A stretch of DNA of 35,806 nt from positions 1 through 35,806 of the forward strand of contig JAVHLG010000039.1 of assembly GCA_031082225.1 (NCBI GenBank), read 5' to 3'. The notes below the pieces were generated by a model that saw only the letters and a list, made by a program, of their open reading frames with translations, had not been told where the DNA came from and did no database searches. Of the stretch, positions 23,603 to 32,266 are shown piece after piece. This stretch comes from Desulfovibrionaceae bacterium (GTDB lineage: Bacteria; Desulfobacterota; Desulfovibrionia; Desulfovibrionales; Desulfovibrionaceae). The first letter of the stretch is position 1, and every line of letters starts with the position of its first letter. The position numbers and the translations under genes are program-made.

Positions 23603-24627
23603 GGTGGTTGCGGGCGCTTTCACGGATCGCGGCCGCCGCCGGGGCGACCCTGGCGACCGTCTGGGCCAGCCTGGCCGCCTACTGGTCGGATATCCCCGGC
23701 CAGACCGGGAAAACGGCCCTGGCGGCGGGCATTGTCCTGGCGGCGATCCTGATTTTTGCGGGCATCCGGCGGCGGGCCGTGGCGTATGGCGTCTTTGCGG
23801 CCGCGCTGGCGGGCTTTGTGTTGTGGTGGGCCGCCATCCCCGCCTCCGGCGTCCGCGACTGGCAGCGCGACGTGGCCGTGCTTCCCTTCGCCCAGATGCA
23901 CGGCGACATGGTCACGGTGCACAACATCCGCAATTTCGCCTACACGACCGAGACCGACTACACACCGGGCTACTACGACAAGACGTTCGACATGAAGACG
24001 CTTGATTCCGTGGACCTGATCGCGGTCTACTGGATGGGCGACGCCATTGCCCACGTCATGGTGAGCTTCGGCTTCGGGGGCAGGGACTATCTGTGCCTGT
24101 CCATTGAAACGCGCAAGGAGGTTGGCGAGGACTATTCCTCGATCAAGGGCTTTTTCAAGCAGTACGAGCTGACCTATGTGGCGGCCGACGAACGGGATCT
24201 GATCCGCCTGCGCACCAGCTACCGCACCCCTGCGGAAGACGTGTACATCTACAGGACGCGCATGACGCCGGAAAACGCCCGCCTGCTTTTTATGGAATAT
24301 ATGCAGGAAATTAACAGGCTGCACAAAACGCCCGCGTTCTACAACACGCTGACGACAAACTGCACCACCAACGTGGTGCGGCACCTGCGGGCCTTTGGCG
24401 GCAAGGCCCGGTACAACTGGAAGATCCTGCTTTCAGGCTATGCCCCACTGTATGCCTACGAACAGGGCGGGCTTGACGACACCCTGCCCTTTGAAACGCT
24501 TCGGGCCGCAAGCCATGTGAATGGAAAGGCCGCCTTGGCCGGTGATGGTGACGATTTTTCGGCCCGGATCCGGGAAGGCCTGCCGGGCGTGCCGCCTCGC
24601 GCCACCCGGGCGGCCGTCGGCCAGTGA
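23599..24627 (+). CDS. DUF4105 / Lnb_N-type membrane protein
   Basis: A 342-aa protein with three N-terminal membrane helices (about 8-28, 38-56, 61-81) and a periplasmic domain that matches the DUF4105 family (Pfam PF13387, recently named Lnb_N after a lipoprotein N-acyltransferase). Supporting segments are DMVTVHNIRNFAYTTETDYT, TLDSVDLIAVYWMGDAIAHV, and TTNCTTNVVRHL, in which Cys255 is the conserved thiol. Family members are thought to be cysteine acyltransferases or related thiol enzymes; a role here is inferred. The GTG at 23599 overlaps the stop of the hydrolase gene, and the frame upstream of it is a shadow. Partnering with a lipoprotein hydrolase suggests joint lipid or lipoprotein handling. 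It is followed by 112 bases without a clear terminator, then the convergent permease gene. Confidence 0.8.
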   Translation: MRWLRALSRIAAAAGATLATVWASLAAYWSDIPGQTGKTALAAGIVLAAILIFAGIRRRAVAYGVFAAALAGFVLWWAAIPASGVRDWQRDVAVLPFAQMHGDMVTVHNIRNFAYTTETDYTPGYYDKTFDMKTLDSVDLIAVYWMGDAIAHVMVSFGFGGRDYLCLSIETRKEVGEDYSSIKGFFKQYELTYVAADERDLIRLRTSYRTPAEDVYIYRTRMTPENARLLFMEYMQEINRLHKTPAFYNTLTTNCTTNVVRHLRAFGGKARYNWKILLSGYAPLYAYEQGGLDDTLPFETLRAASHVNGKAALAGDGDDFSARIREGLPGVPPRATRAAVGQ

Positions 24628-24739
24628 GGGGCGGTGGGGGTACGCCCGGGAGTTGTGGACCGCGCCGCAGACGACAGACGGCCCGTTGGTCCGGCCCCCC
24701 GATCCCAGCCCGGGACCAGGCGTAACGGCCGCCCGTGTC

Positions 24740-26054
24740 TCAGCCGATCTTCGTCAGCGCCCAGACATAGACAGCCGCCACCGTCAACTGGCACAGGGTG
24801 ACCGGCACGCCGTAGCGCAAAAAAGTGCCGAAGCGCACCGGACGGCCATGGGCGGCGCAGACCCCCACGGCAACGAGGTTGGACGAGGCCCCGATAAGCG
24901 TGGCGTTGCCGCCCAGAGTGCCGCCGAACATCATGGCCACGAAGACCGGGAAGGCCGCCTGGGGCCAGTCGGTGAATCCCGAGCTGGAGCAGCACCAGAT
25001 AGCCCTTGACCATCAGGATCGAGGCCGCAACCACCGGGATGTTGGCCAGATAGCCCGACACCAGCCCCACCGCGCCAAGCAGGGCAAAGGCGGCCAGGAG
25101 GATGTCGTCCCCGATTCCGGCGTGCAGGGCCCGGGACAGCCCGCTCATGAGCCCGGTCTTGGTGAATATCTCCACATAGCACATCATGCAGAAGATAAAG
25201 AGCAGGGTCTTCCAGTCGATGTCCCGCAGGACCGCCTCCACCGGTTCGACTTTGAGGGTATGCACGGCCAGAAGGGCCAAGCTGGCCCCGATGATGGCCG
25301 CCGAGGGCGGCATGATGGGGTTGGGCATGGCCTCTCCCACCAGGAACAGGCCCACCATTATCAAAAGGGCCGCCAGGGAAAAGACGCAGAAGGTCTTGCG
25401 CTCGATGCGCCGGGGAACCAGGTTCGCAGGCAGGATGCGCCTGCTTTTCCAGACCGTGGGGAAAAGAAGCGGCATGAGTGGGATGAGCACCACAATGGCC
25501 AGCACGCCCCCCAGGCTGACCATGCGCAGATAGTCCATGAAGCTAAGGCCCATGGCCTGGCCCACCAAAAACGTGGCCGGATCGCCCACCAGGGTCAAAA
25601 GCCCGGCGGCGTTGCTGAGCATGGCCGTCAGGATCATGGGGCCCACGAAATCCACGTCGAGTTCCGCGCACACCCGGATGATGATGGGCGCCAGGAGGAC
25701 CACCGCTGTGGCGTTGGGCAGGATGGCGCAGACCACGGACACGAGCACCGTCAAAAGCAGCAGGAATCGCTTGCCGCTGCCCCCGGTCAGGATCAGGAAA
25801 CGCATGCCCACATGCTCGAAGATCCCGGTGGGGGCCAGAACCCGGGCCACCACCATGCCGCCGAAGAGCAGGGACAGGGCGCCCTCCGAGGCCAGGACGG
25901 CGTTTAACACGTCGGCGTTGGTGATGGCCCCGGCCAGGGTCAGAAGACACAGCCCGATGAGCGCGGCCAGGGCCAGGTCCATGAGGTTTGCGGCGATGCA
26001 GGCGATGACCGCCGCAAACACCATGCAGATGGCGTAGATGTGGTAGTCCGGCAT
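24740..26054 (-). pseudogene. ion-transporter superfamily permease (ArsB/NhaD/SLC13-like), frameshifted
   Basis: A transporter with about ten membrane helices, broken by a one-base shift. The first frame, from the ATG at 26054 (AAGGGA upstream), runs MPDYHIYAICMVFAAVIACI to about 24980. Motifs PNATAVVLLAPIIIRV and LVGDPATFLVG fit the ArsB/NhaD/SLC13 superfamily. After VKGYLVLLQL the frame changes; the -1/+2 frame continues GFTDWPQAAFPVFVAMMFGG, then TLGGNATLIGASSNLVAVG, the second superfamily repeat motif, and stops at 24740. Removing one C from the CCC at 24978-24980 joins both parts into a normal 437-aa protein. This may be a true recent mutation or a sequencing error in a homopolymer. The substrate (dicarboxylate, Na/H or an oxyanion) cannot be told. 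It is 40 bases after the binding-protein gene, so likely co-transcribed. Confidence 0.8.
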
Positions 26055-26094
26055 GGCCCGTCCCTTGTGGCGGCGTGCGCCAGTTGACCTGCGT

Positions 26095-27099
26095 TCAGAA
26101 AGGCTGGGCCCACATGAGGCCGCCGTTTTTCCACAGCGAGTTGAAGCCCCGGGGCAGGCCGAAGGGGCTGCCCGCGCCCAGGTTGCGCTCGAACATCTCA
26201 CCGTAGTTGCCCACGGCGGCGATGATCCGCGCCGCCCAACCCGGCTCCACGCCAAGCTGCCGGGACAGGGCGTCGGTGCGTTCGAGAAGGAGTCTGGCGT
26301 CCACGTTGTCCGGATCAAGCCCGGCCGCCGACGCCCGGGTGAAGCCGTATTCCTCGGCGGCCATGAGCACGGCGCGCACGGCCTGGGCCAGGTTGGCCCA
26401 CTGGGGGTCATCGAAACGCACCACGGGGGAGATGGGTTCCTTGGAGTGGACTTCGGGCAGGATGACGTACCGGGTCGGATCGTCCAGGGCGTAGAGCCTG
26501 CCGGCCATGAGCGTGATGCGGTCGCCGGTCGCCCCCCGGCATTCGCCCCGGGCCAGAGCCTCAAGGGCCTTTTCCCAGGAGGTAAACGGGACCGGTTCGA
26601 AGGTCAGGCCGGTCTTTTCGGCCACATCCTCAAGGTTGCGTTCATGGGTGGCCCCCTGGATCACCGCCACCCTGGCGTGGTCCAGGGCCGCCAGCCCATG
26701 GGCCGCATCCTCGGCCCGGATCATGAAGGCCTGGCTGGTGAAAAAAAGCGGCTCCAGAAAGACCACGCCGAAGGAGGCAGCCCGGCCGATGGTCCAAGTG
26801 GTGTTGCGTGCCAGAATGTCGACCTCCTTGCTCAAAAGGGCCGGGAACCTGGCCCGGGAGACGAGGGGCAAAAAGGAGACCTTGTCCGGGTCTTTCAGGG
26901 CGGCGGCGGCCACGGCCCGGCAAAAATCCACGTCTATGCCGGTCCATGCGCCGTTGCCGTCCCGCAGGGCGAACCCCGGCATCCAGTCAGCCACGCCGCA
27001 TCGCACGACCCCGATCCGTTTCACCCGTTCCAGTGTCTCCCCCGCCAGACCCGCAGAGGCTGTGCCAAGGATCAAGAAAAGGACAAGGACATGGCGCAT
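26095..27099 (-). CDS. AapJ/BztA-like amino-acid-binding periplasmic protein
   Basis: A 334-aa periplasmic solute-binding protein with signal peptide MRHVLVLFLILGTASAGLAG. It has GVVRCGVADWMPGFALRDGN, GIDVDFCRAVAAAAL, NTTWTIGRAASFGVVFLEP, then CRGATGDRITLMAGRL, HSKEPISPVVRFDDPQW and AVGNYGEMFERNLG, ending FNSLWKNGGLMWAQPF. This pattern is that of the general L-amino-acid-binding proteins AapJ and BztA. The ATG at 27099 has AAGGAG upstream; the longer frame to 27486 is rejected because the signal peptide starts here. No AapQ, AapM or AapP permease or ATPase genes are near, so it is an orphan, followed instead by an unrelated permease pseudogene. Its true partner is elsewhere or it acts as a sensor ligand protein. 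Confidence 0.9.
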   Translation of the reverse strand: MRHVLVLFLILGTASAGLAGETLERVKRIGVVRCGVADWMPGFALRDGNGAWTGIDVDFCRAVAAAALKDPDKVSFLPLVSRARFPALLSKEVDILARNTTWTIGRAASFGVVFLEPLFFTSQAFMIRAEDAAHGLAALDHARVAVIQGATHERNLEDVAEKTGLTFEPVPFTSWEKALEALARGECRGATGDRITLMAGRLYALDDPTRYVILPEVHSKEPISPVVRFDDPQWANLAQAVRAVLMAAEEYGFTRASAAGLDPDNVDARLLLERTDALSRQLGVEPGWAARIIAAVGNYGEMFERNLGAGSPFGLPRGFNSLWKNGGLMWAQPF

Positions 27100-27546
27100 G
27101 ACGATCTCCTTCGCTTTGCGGCGGGAACGCTTCGACAAACCGGCCTGGGGCGACCTGGGCCGGAATCCCCGCGCCACGGTGTCTGCAACGGTTGTGCAAG
27201 CAGTCCCGGCAAGGCGCAACCGCCCGTATGAAACAGCGGTGCGGCGTCTTCCCGGTTCTGGGCGGCGGAAAAGATAGCATGCCGCAGCCGTCTTCGACAA
27301 CAAAAGGGGGGTGCAAGACACCTGTCCGGGGTATGCCTGTCCCTGATCTGGAAACGTATGCCCGGGGCGGGGGATGGCGCTCCGAAGGGGGAAAGATGGC
27401 TTAAACCATGCACTTTTCGAGGTCGGGAGTCGCTTTCGAAGGGGGATCTCCAATACCTGCGAAGAGTTCGAATTCGTCTTTTTCATCCTTGCTTCCCTGC
27501 GAAAAAAAAACGATACTCGCGCGACTAATCAAAAGGAGCCCGAACG
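27100..27546. other. divergent intergenic region
   Basis: About 450 bases between the divergent binding-protein and RND-adaptor genes. No supportable gene. It is AT-richer toward the adaptor side, with an A9 run (27501-27509) and AAAGGAG before its ATG. Promoters for both genes should lie here, but I could not define convincing -35/-10 pairs and saw no clear operator for a TetR-type regulator. Confidence 0.5.
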
Positions 27547-28746
27547 ATGCCGCAGCGTGTTCTGTCTATTTCCATAAATATCTCTTTCCTGCTTTTCTGT
27601 ACCGTCGCCCTGTGCGCTTGTGGAAACGGCGACGATACCCAGAAGGCCGCCGCCCCCGAAAAGGCCCCCCCGGCCGTGTCGGTCAGGACCATGCTCCCGG
27701 TGAGCCGCGACGTGCCGGTCTACGGCGAATTCGTGGGCCGCACCGACGCCAAGGAGACCGTGGAGATACGGGCCCGGGTGGAAGGGTTCCTCAAGGAGCG
27801 CCTGTTCGAGGAAGGCTCCCTGGTCAAGGCCGGAGACACGCTGTTTGAGATCGAATCCCGGCAGTATGACGAGGCCCTGAAGCGGGCCCAGGCCGATCTG
27901 GACCGGCAGCAGGCCCTTTTGGCCAAGGCCGCCACGGACCTGTCCCGGTTCGAGGCCCTTTTCAAGCAGCAGGCCATCAGCCGCGACGAATACGACACCA
28001 AGGTCACCAGCCAGAAGGATATGGCCGCCCAGGCCGACCGGGCCCAGGCCGAACTGGAGACCGCCCGGCGCGACTTGAGCTATACCAAGGTCGTGGCCCC
28101 CATCTCCGGGCGCATCGGCAAATCCCTGGTCAAGCCCGGCACCCTGGTGGGCAAGGGCGAAAACACCCTGTTGGCGGAGATCTCCTCCACCGACCCCATC
28201 TACGTGGACTTCAACATCAGCGAGCGCGAATACCTGACCCTTGTCAAGGACATGGTGGAGGCCGAGAAGCAGGGGAAAACCTCCGGAAAGGCCGAGTTGA
28301 CCCTGATTCTGGCCGACGACTCGGTCTATCCCCACACCGGGCGGCCGGAGATGGCCGACCGGGCCGTGGACTCCAAAACCGGCACCCTTCCCGTGCGGGC
28401 CAGCTTCCCCAACCCCGAAGGCATCCTCAAGCCCGGCCAGTTCGCCAAGGTGCGGGCCCTGGTGGACACCCTGGAGGGGGCCCTGTGCGTGCCCCGGACG
28501 GCGGTCATGGATGTCCAGGGGGTCAAGACCCTGTACGTGGCCGGACCGGACGGGACCGTTGAGGCCAAAAGCGTCACCCTGGGCCCCGTGGCGGAAGACC
28601 TGGCGGCGGTGGTCAAGGGGCTTTCCCCGACCGACGCGGTCATCGTCGAGGGCGCGCAGAAGGTTCGTCCCGGGATCAAGGTCGCGGTCCAACCCGAGGC
28701 CCAGGCCGCCGGGCAGCCCGCAGCCGCCAAGCCTGCCGGGAACTGA
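27547..28746 (+). CDS. RND efflux periplasmic adaptor (AcrA/MexA family lipoprotein)
   Basis: The membrane fusion protein linking the RND pump to an outer-membrane channel. A 399-aa lipoprotein: signal segment with lipobox LCAC (Cys25), then a lipoyl/barrel-sandwich half (AKETVEIRARVEGFLKERLF, then EGSLVKAGDTLFEIESRQY), a coiled-coil hairpin with many Ala/Gln/Arg (about 110-180), the second lipoyl half (VVAPISGRIGKSLVKPGTLV), a beta-barrel (TDPIYVDFNISEREYL) and a membrane-proximal domain (VVIVEGAQKVRPGIKV-like segment near the end). The tail is Ala/Pro-rich. The ATG at 27547 follows AAAGGAG. It precedes the pump gene by 161 bases with no gene between. No TolC-type gene is in the window, so the outer-membrane partner is elsewhere. 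Confidence 0.95.
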   Translation: MPQRVLSISINISFLLFCTVALCACGNGDDTQKAAAPEKAPPAVSVRTMLPVSRDVPVYGEFVGRTDAKETVEIRARVEGFLKERLFEEGSLVKAGDTLFEIESRQYDEALKRAQADLDRQQALLAKAATDLSRFEALFKQQAISRDEYDTKVTSQKDMAAQADRAQAELETARRDLSYTKVVAPISGRIGKSLVKPGTLVGKGENTLLAEISSTDPIYVDFNISEREYLTLVKDMVEAEKQGKTSGKAELTLILADDSVYPHTGRPEMADRAVDSKTGTLPVRASFPNPEGILKPGQFAKVRALVDTLEGALCVPRTAVMDVQGVKTLYVAGPDGTVEAKSVTLGPVAEDLAAVVKGLSPTDAVIVEGAQKVRPGIKVAVQPEAQAAGQPAAAKPAGN

Positions 28747-28907
28747 GCCGCCCGGACCGCATTCCGTAGGCGTCTTTGGGAGGGGATGGCCCCTGCCAAC
28801 GACGCCCGGGCATGATTTCCCACGAGAGCAGGGACGGGGCGTTCCCCCGTTCCTCCGGCCGCAGCGCTACGGGCCGCAACCTGTATCCCTGAAGGCGACG
28901 CCATCCC

Positions 28908-31900
28908 ATGGTCAATTTTTTCATCGAACGCCCCATCTTCGCCTCGGTCCTGTCCATCATCATCACCCTGGTGGGGGCCATCTCCATCTTCACCCTGCCC
29001 GTGGCCCAGTATCCCGACCGCATGTCGCCGCCCATGGTCCAGGTCCAGGCCAACTACACCGGGGCCGGGGCCGCCGTGGTGGAGGAGACCGTGGCCGCGC
29101 CCATCGAGCAGGAGGTCAACGGGACCCAGGACATGATCTACATGAACTCCGTCAGCTCCAACGACGGGCTCATGACCTTAAACATCTCCTTCGACATCAG
29201 CCGCAACCTGGAACTGGCCACGGTGGACGTGCAGAACCGGGTGCAGCTGGCCGAGCCCAAGCTCCCCGACGATGTGCGCCGCTCGGGCATCTCCGTAAAG
29301 AAGCAGAGCCCGGACATGGTGGTGACCGTCAACCTCCTGTCGCCCGACGCCACCCGCGATTCGCTGTTCCTGGAGAATTACGCCCGCATCAACATCGTGG
29401 ACGCCCTGGCCCGCATCCCCGGGGTGGGCAACGTCTTCCTGGTGGCGGACCTGACCTACGGCATGCGCGTCTGGCTCGATCCGGACAAGCTGGCCAACAT
29501 TGGCCTGACGGCCTCGGACGTGGCCGCCGCGCTTCGGGAGCAGAACATCCAGGCCCCGGCCGGACAGCTCGGCCAGCCGCCCGCACCGGAGAACACGCCC
29601 TTCCAGATGAGCGTCCAGGTCAAGGGCCGCCTGACCGACCCGGCCGAATTCGAGGACATCATCCTGCGCGCCGAAGAGGGCGGCAACCTCGTACGCATCA
29701 AGGACGTGGGCCGGGTGGAACTGGGGGCCCAGAGCTACAAGGCCTTCACCCGCCTAAACGGCCAGCCCACCTCCACCATCATCATCTACCAGTTGCCCGG
29801 GGCCAACGCCATCGAACTGGTGAAACAGGTGCGGGCCACCATGGCCGAGGTCTCGAAGATCTTTCCCACGGGCATGGAATACCGCATCCCCTACGACACC
29901 ACGAAATTCGTGACGACCTCCATCAAGGAAGTCATCCACACCCTGTTCGAGGCCATCCTCCTGGTGCTGGTGGTGGTCTTCGTCTTTTTGCAGAACTGGC
30001 GGGCCACGGTCATCCCCATGATCGCCGTGCCCGTGTCCCTGGTGGGCACCTTCGCCTTTTTCAACGTCTTCGGGTTCTCCATCAACACCACCACGCTGTT
30101 CGCCCTGGTTTTGGCCATCGGCATCGTGGTGGACGACGCCATCGTGGTGGTGGAGGCGGTGCAGCACAAGATCGACCACGACAAGCTCTCCCCCAAGGCC
30201 GCGGCCAAGGCGGCCATGGCCGAGGTGGCCGGGCCGGTGGCGGCCATCTCGCTGGTGCTGATGTCCGTGTTCCTGCCTGCCTCGTTCATGGGCGGCACCA
30301 CGGGGCGGCTCTACCAGCAGTTCGCCCTGACCGTGGCCATCTCCGTGGCCCTTTCGGCCATAAACGCCCTGACCCTCTCCCCGGCCCTGTGCGCGGTCAT
30401 GCTGCGACCGGCGGGCACGGGCACGGGCGGCCCCCTGGGTTGGTTTTTCCGGGGATTCAACCGGGCCTTCGACGTGTTCACCCGGGGCTACGGCGGCATC
30501 GTGCGCCGGGCCATCCGGCTGGCGCTTCTGACCCTGGCGGTGCTTGGGGCGGTCTATGCGGGCACGGCGGGCATCCTCAAGGTGCTGCCCACGGGATTCG
30601 TGCCCGACGAGGACATGGGCTATTTCTTCGTCAACGTCTCCCTGCCCGAGGCCGCGTCGCTCGGGCGAAACGACGTAGCCACGGCCAAGGTCGAGGCCGT
30701 GCTCATGAATACCCCGGGGGTCGCGGACGTGCTCACCCTGGGGGGCTTTAACGTGCTCATCAGCGGCTATTCGTCCTACACCACCATGATCATCCCCATC
30801 CTGACGCCCTGGGAGGAACGCACCACGCCGGACCTTTCGGTGGCGGCCATCATGGCCCGGCTGCAACGGGAGTTCGCCTCCATCCCCGAGGCCCGCATCA
30901 ACGTCATCGCCGCCCCCACCATCCCCGGCATGGGCACCACCGGCGGCTATACCTTCGAGTTGCAGAGCCGGGGCGGGGGCGATCTGGCCGGGCTCGACGC
31001 CGCAGCCAAAAGCTTCCGGGAGACGGCCATGCAGGATGCCGCCGTGGGCGGGCTTTTTACGGACTTCAGCATCAATGTGCCGCAGCTTTATTTCGACGTG
31101 GACCGCTCCAAGGTCAAAACCCAGGGCGTGCCCCTGGAATCGGTCTTCGAATCCATGCAGACCTACCTCGGCGGCCTGTACGTCAACGACTTCAACAAGT
31201 TCGGCCGCACCTACCGGGTGATGGTCCAGGCCGAACCCCGCTACCGGGCCAAGCCTGAAGACATCGGCCGGTTCTTCGTGCGCAGCGACAAGGGCAACAT
31301 GCTGCCCCTGTCCACCCTGGGCGCGGTCTCGGAGATCAAGGGGCCGGAATACATCCGGCGCTACAACCTCTACCGCACCGTGGAATTCAGCGCGTCCACG
31401 GCCCCGGGCCAGAGTTCCGGCCAGTTGATGACGGCCCTGGAAGACGCGGCCGGGAAGCTGCCCCAGGGATTCGGCTATGAATGGACCGGCATCGCCTTCC
31501 AGGAAAAAACGGCCGGAACCCAGTCGGCGGTGGTCTTCGGGCTGGCCCTGGTGCTGGTCTTTCTGGTGCTGTCGGCCCAGTACGAGTCCTGGTCCATCCC
31601 CTTTGCGGTCATCCTGTCCATCCCCTGCGCCGTGCTCGGGGCCATGGGATTCCAGATGCTGCGCGGCTTCGACAACAACGTCTACGCCCAGATCGGGCTG
31701 GTGGTGCTCATTGGCCTTGCCGCCAAAAACGCCATCCTCATCGTGGAGTTCGCCAAGATGCGCCGGGAACAGGGCCTGGGGGTGGCGGACGCCGCCGTGG
31801 AGGCCGCCACCCTGCGGCTTCGGCCCATCCTCATGACCTCGTTCGCCTTCATCCTGGGCGTGACGCCCCTGGCCATGGCCACCGGGGCGGGCGGCGCGGC

Positions 31901-32036
31901 CCGGAGCACCATGGGGACGGCAGTCATGGGCGGCATGATCGTGGCCACGGTTTTGGGGCTTATGATCGTGCCCGTGCTGTATACGACCATCCAGAGACTG
32001 AGCGACAGGCTTGGCGGCGGCAAAAAGAAGCCGTGA
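28908..32036 (+). CDS. RND multidrug efflux pump (AcrB/HAE1 family)
   Basis: The inner-membrane proton-driven pump, 1042 aa, typical of HAE1. Start MVNFFIERPIFASVLSIIIT is the family N-terminus. Proton-relay residues are kept: VLAIGIVVDDAIVVVE (two Asp in helix 4) and GLAAKNAILIVEFAK (Lys in helix 10). Other motifs include GNVFLVADLTYGMRVWLDPD, AIELVKQVRATMAEV, and LVFLVLSAQYESWSIPFAVI. The ATG at 28908 follows GAAGGCGA. It ends GGGKKKP at 32036. The last 120 bases of this gene, with the stop, are copied 174 bases downstream (see repeats). Substrates cannot be told from sequence; drugs, bile-type detergents or solvents are usual. Confidence 0.97.
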   Translation: MVNFFIERPIFASVLSIIITLVGAISIFTLPVAQYPDRMSPPMVQVQANYTGAGAAVVEETVAAPIEQEVNGTQDMIYMNSVSSNDGLMTLNISFDISRNLELATVDVQNRVQLAEPKLPDDVRRSGISVKKQSPDMVVTVNLLSPDATRDSLFLENYARINIVDALARIPGVGNVFLVADLTYGMRVWLDPDKLANIGLTASDVAAALREQNIQAPAGQLGQPPAPENTPFQMSVQVKGRLTDPAEFEDIILRAEEGGNLVRIKDVGRVELGAQSYKAFTRLNGQPTSTIIIYQLPGANAIELVKQVRATMAEVSKIFPTGMEYRIPYDTTKFVTTSIKEVIHTLFEAILLVLVVVFVFLQNWRATVIPMIAVPVSLVGTFAFFNVFGFSINTTTLFALVLAIGIVVDDAIVVVEAVQHKIDHDKLSPKAAAKAAMAEVAGPVAAISLVLMSVFLPASFMGGTTGRLYQQFALTVAISVALSAINALTLSPALCAVMLRPAGTGTGGPLGWFFRGFNRAFDVFTRGYGGIVRRAIRLALLTLAVLGAVYAGTAGILKVLPTGFVPDEDMGYFFVNVSLPEAASLGRNDVATAKVEAVLMNTPGVADVLTLGGFNVLISGYSSYTTMIIPILTPWEERTTPDLSVAAIMARLQREFASIPEARINVIAAPTIPGMGTTGGYTFELQSRGGGDLAGLDAAAKSFRETAMQDAAVGGLFTDFSINVPQLYFDVDRSKVKTQGVPLESVFESMQTYLGGLYVNDFNKFGRTYRVMVQAEPRYRAKPEDIGRFFVRSDKGNMLPLSTLGAVSEIKGPEYIRRYNLYRTVEFSASTAPGQSSGQLMTALEDAAGKLPQGFGYEWTGIAFQEKTAGTQSAVVFGLALVLVFLVLSAQYESWSIPFAVILSIPCAVLGAMGFQMLRGFDNNVYAQIGLVVLIGLAAKNAILIVEFAKMRREQGLGVADAAVEAATLRLRPILMTSFAFILGVTPLAMATGAGGAARSTMGTAVMGGMIVATVLGLMIVPVLYTTIQRLSDRLGGGKKKP

Positions 32037-32042
32037 TGCGGC
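31923..32042 (+). repeat. direct repeat, copy 1 (3' end of pump gene)
   Basis: A 120-base unit covering the last 38 codons of the pump gene, its stop and six bases beyond. A second copy lies at 32097-32216 with no gaps and five mismatches (about 96% identity). This copy is functional coding sequence. Confidence 0.95.
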
Positions 32043-32061
32043 GTCATCTGATGGAAGCGTA

Positions 32062-32081
32062 AAAAATACATTCGTATTTTT
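32062..32081 (+). terminator. AT-rich hairpin between the repeat copies
   Basis: AAAAATAC and GTATTTTT pair perfectly across a 4-base loop, 25 bases after the pump stop. It is weak in GC and is followed by CACG, so termination is uncertain. It is strikingly AT-rich for this genome. Confidence 0.35.
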
Positions 32082-32096
32082 CACGTGAGGTCTGCG

Positions 32097-32216
32097 GTCA
32101 TGGGCGGCATGATCGTGGCCACAGTCTTGGGGCTTATGATCGTGCCCGTGTTGCATCCGACCATCCAGAGACTGAGCGACAGGCTTGGCGGCGGCAAAAA
32201 GAAGCCGTGATGCGGC
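32097..32216 (+). repeat. direct repeat, copy 2
   Basis: Second copy of the 120-base unit from the pump gene's 3' end, starting 54 bases after copy 1 ends. Differences from copy 1 are two silent third-position changes (ACG/ACA, GTT/GTC) and three clustered changes where CTG TAT ACG became TTG CAT CCG. The spacer has no match upstream in the gene. Confidence 0.95.
32100..32210 (+). pseudogene. pump C-terminal fragment (36 codons)
   Basis: The repeat copy keeps an open frame from ATG 32100 to the stop at 32208-32210, encoding the last membrane helix and the basic tail of the pump (VATVLGLMIVPVLHP, then TIQRLSDRLGGGKKKP). A GAGG lies upstream. It is most likely a gene remnant; translation as a small membrane protein is possible but unsupported. 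Confidence 0.7.
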
Positions 32217-32266
32217 CCCTTTGAACGTCAACAACAGTCCCAAACAGGGACACGGTGGAGATTGGC

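Noticed and set aside
24628-24739. Possible bidirectional terminator between the DUF4105 gene and the convergent permease
   Set aside because: Several short GC dyads but none with a continuous stem and T-tract.
26054-26564. Upstream extension of the permease frame through the binding-protein gene
   Set aside because: It overlaps the well-supported binding-protein gene in another frame; the permease starts at 26054 with a good ribosome site.
29754-32243. Long minus-strand frame of 829 codons opposite the RND pump
   Set aside because: Gly/His/Asp-rich shadow of the pump gene; it only usefully displays the repeat twice.
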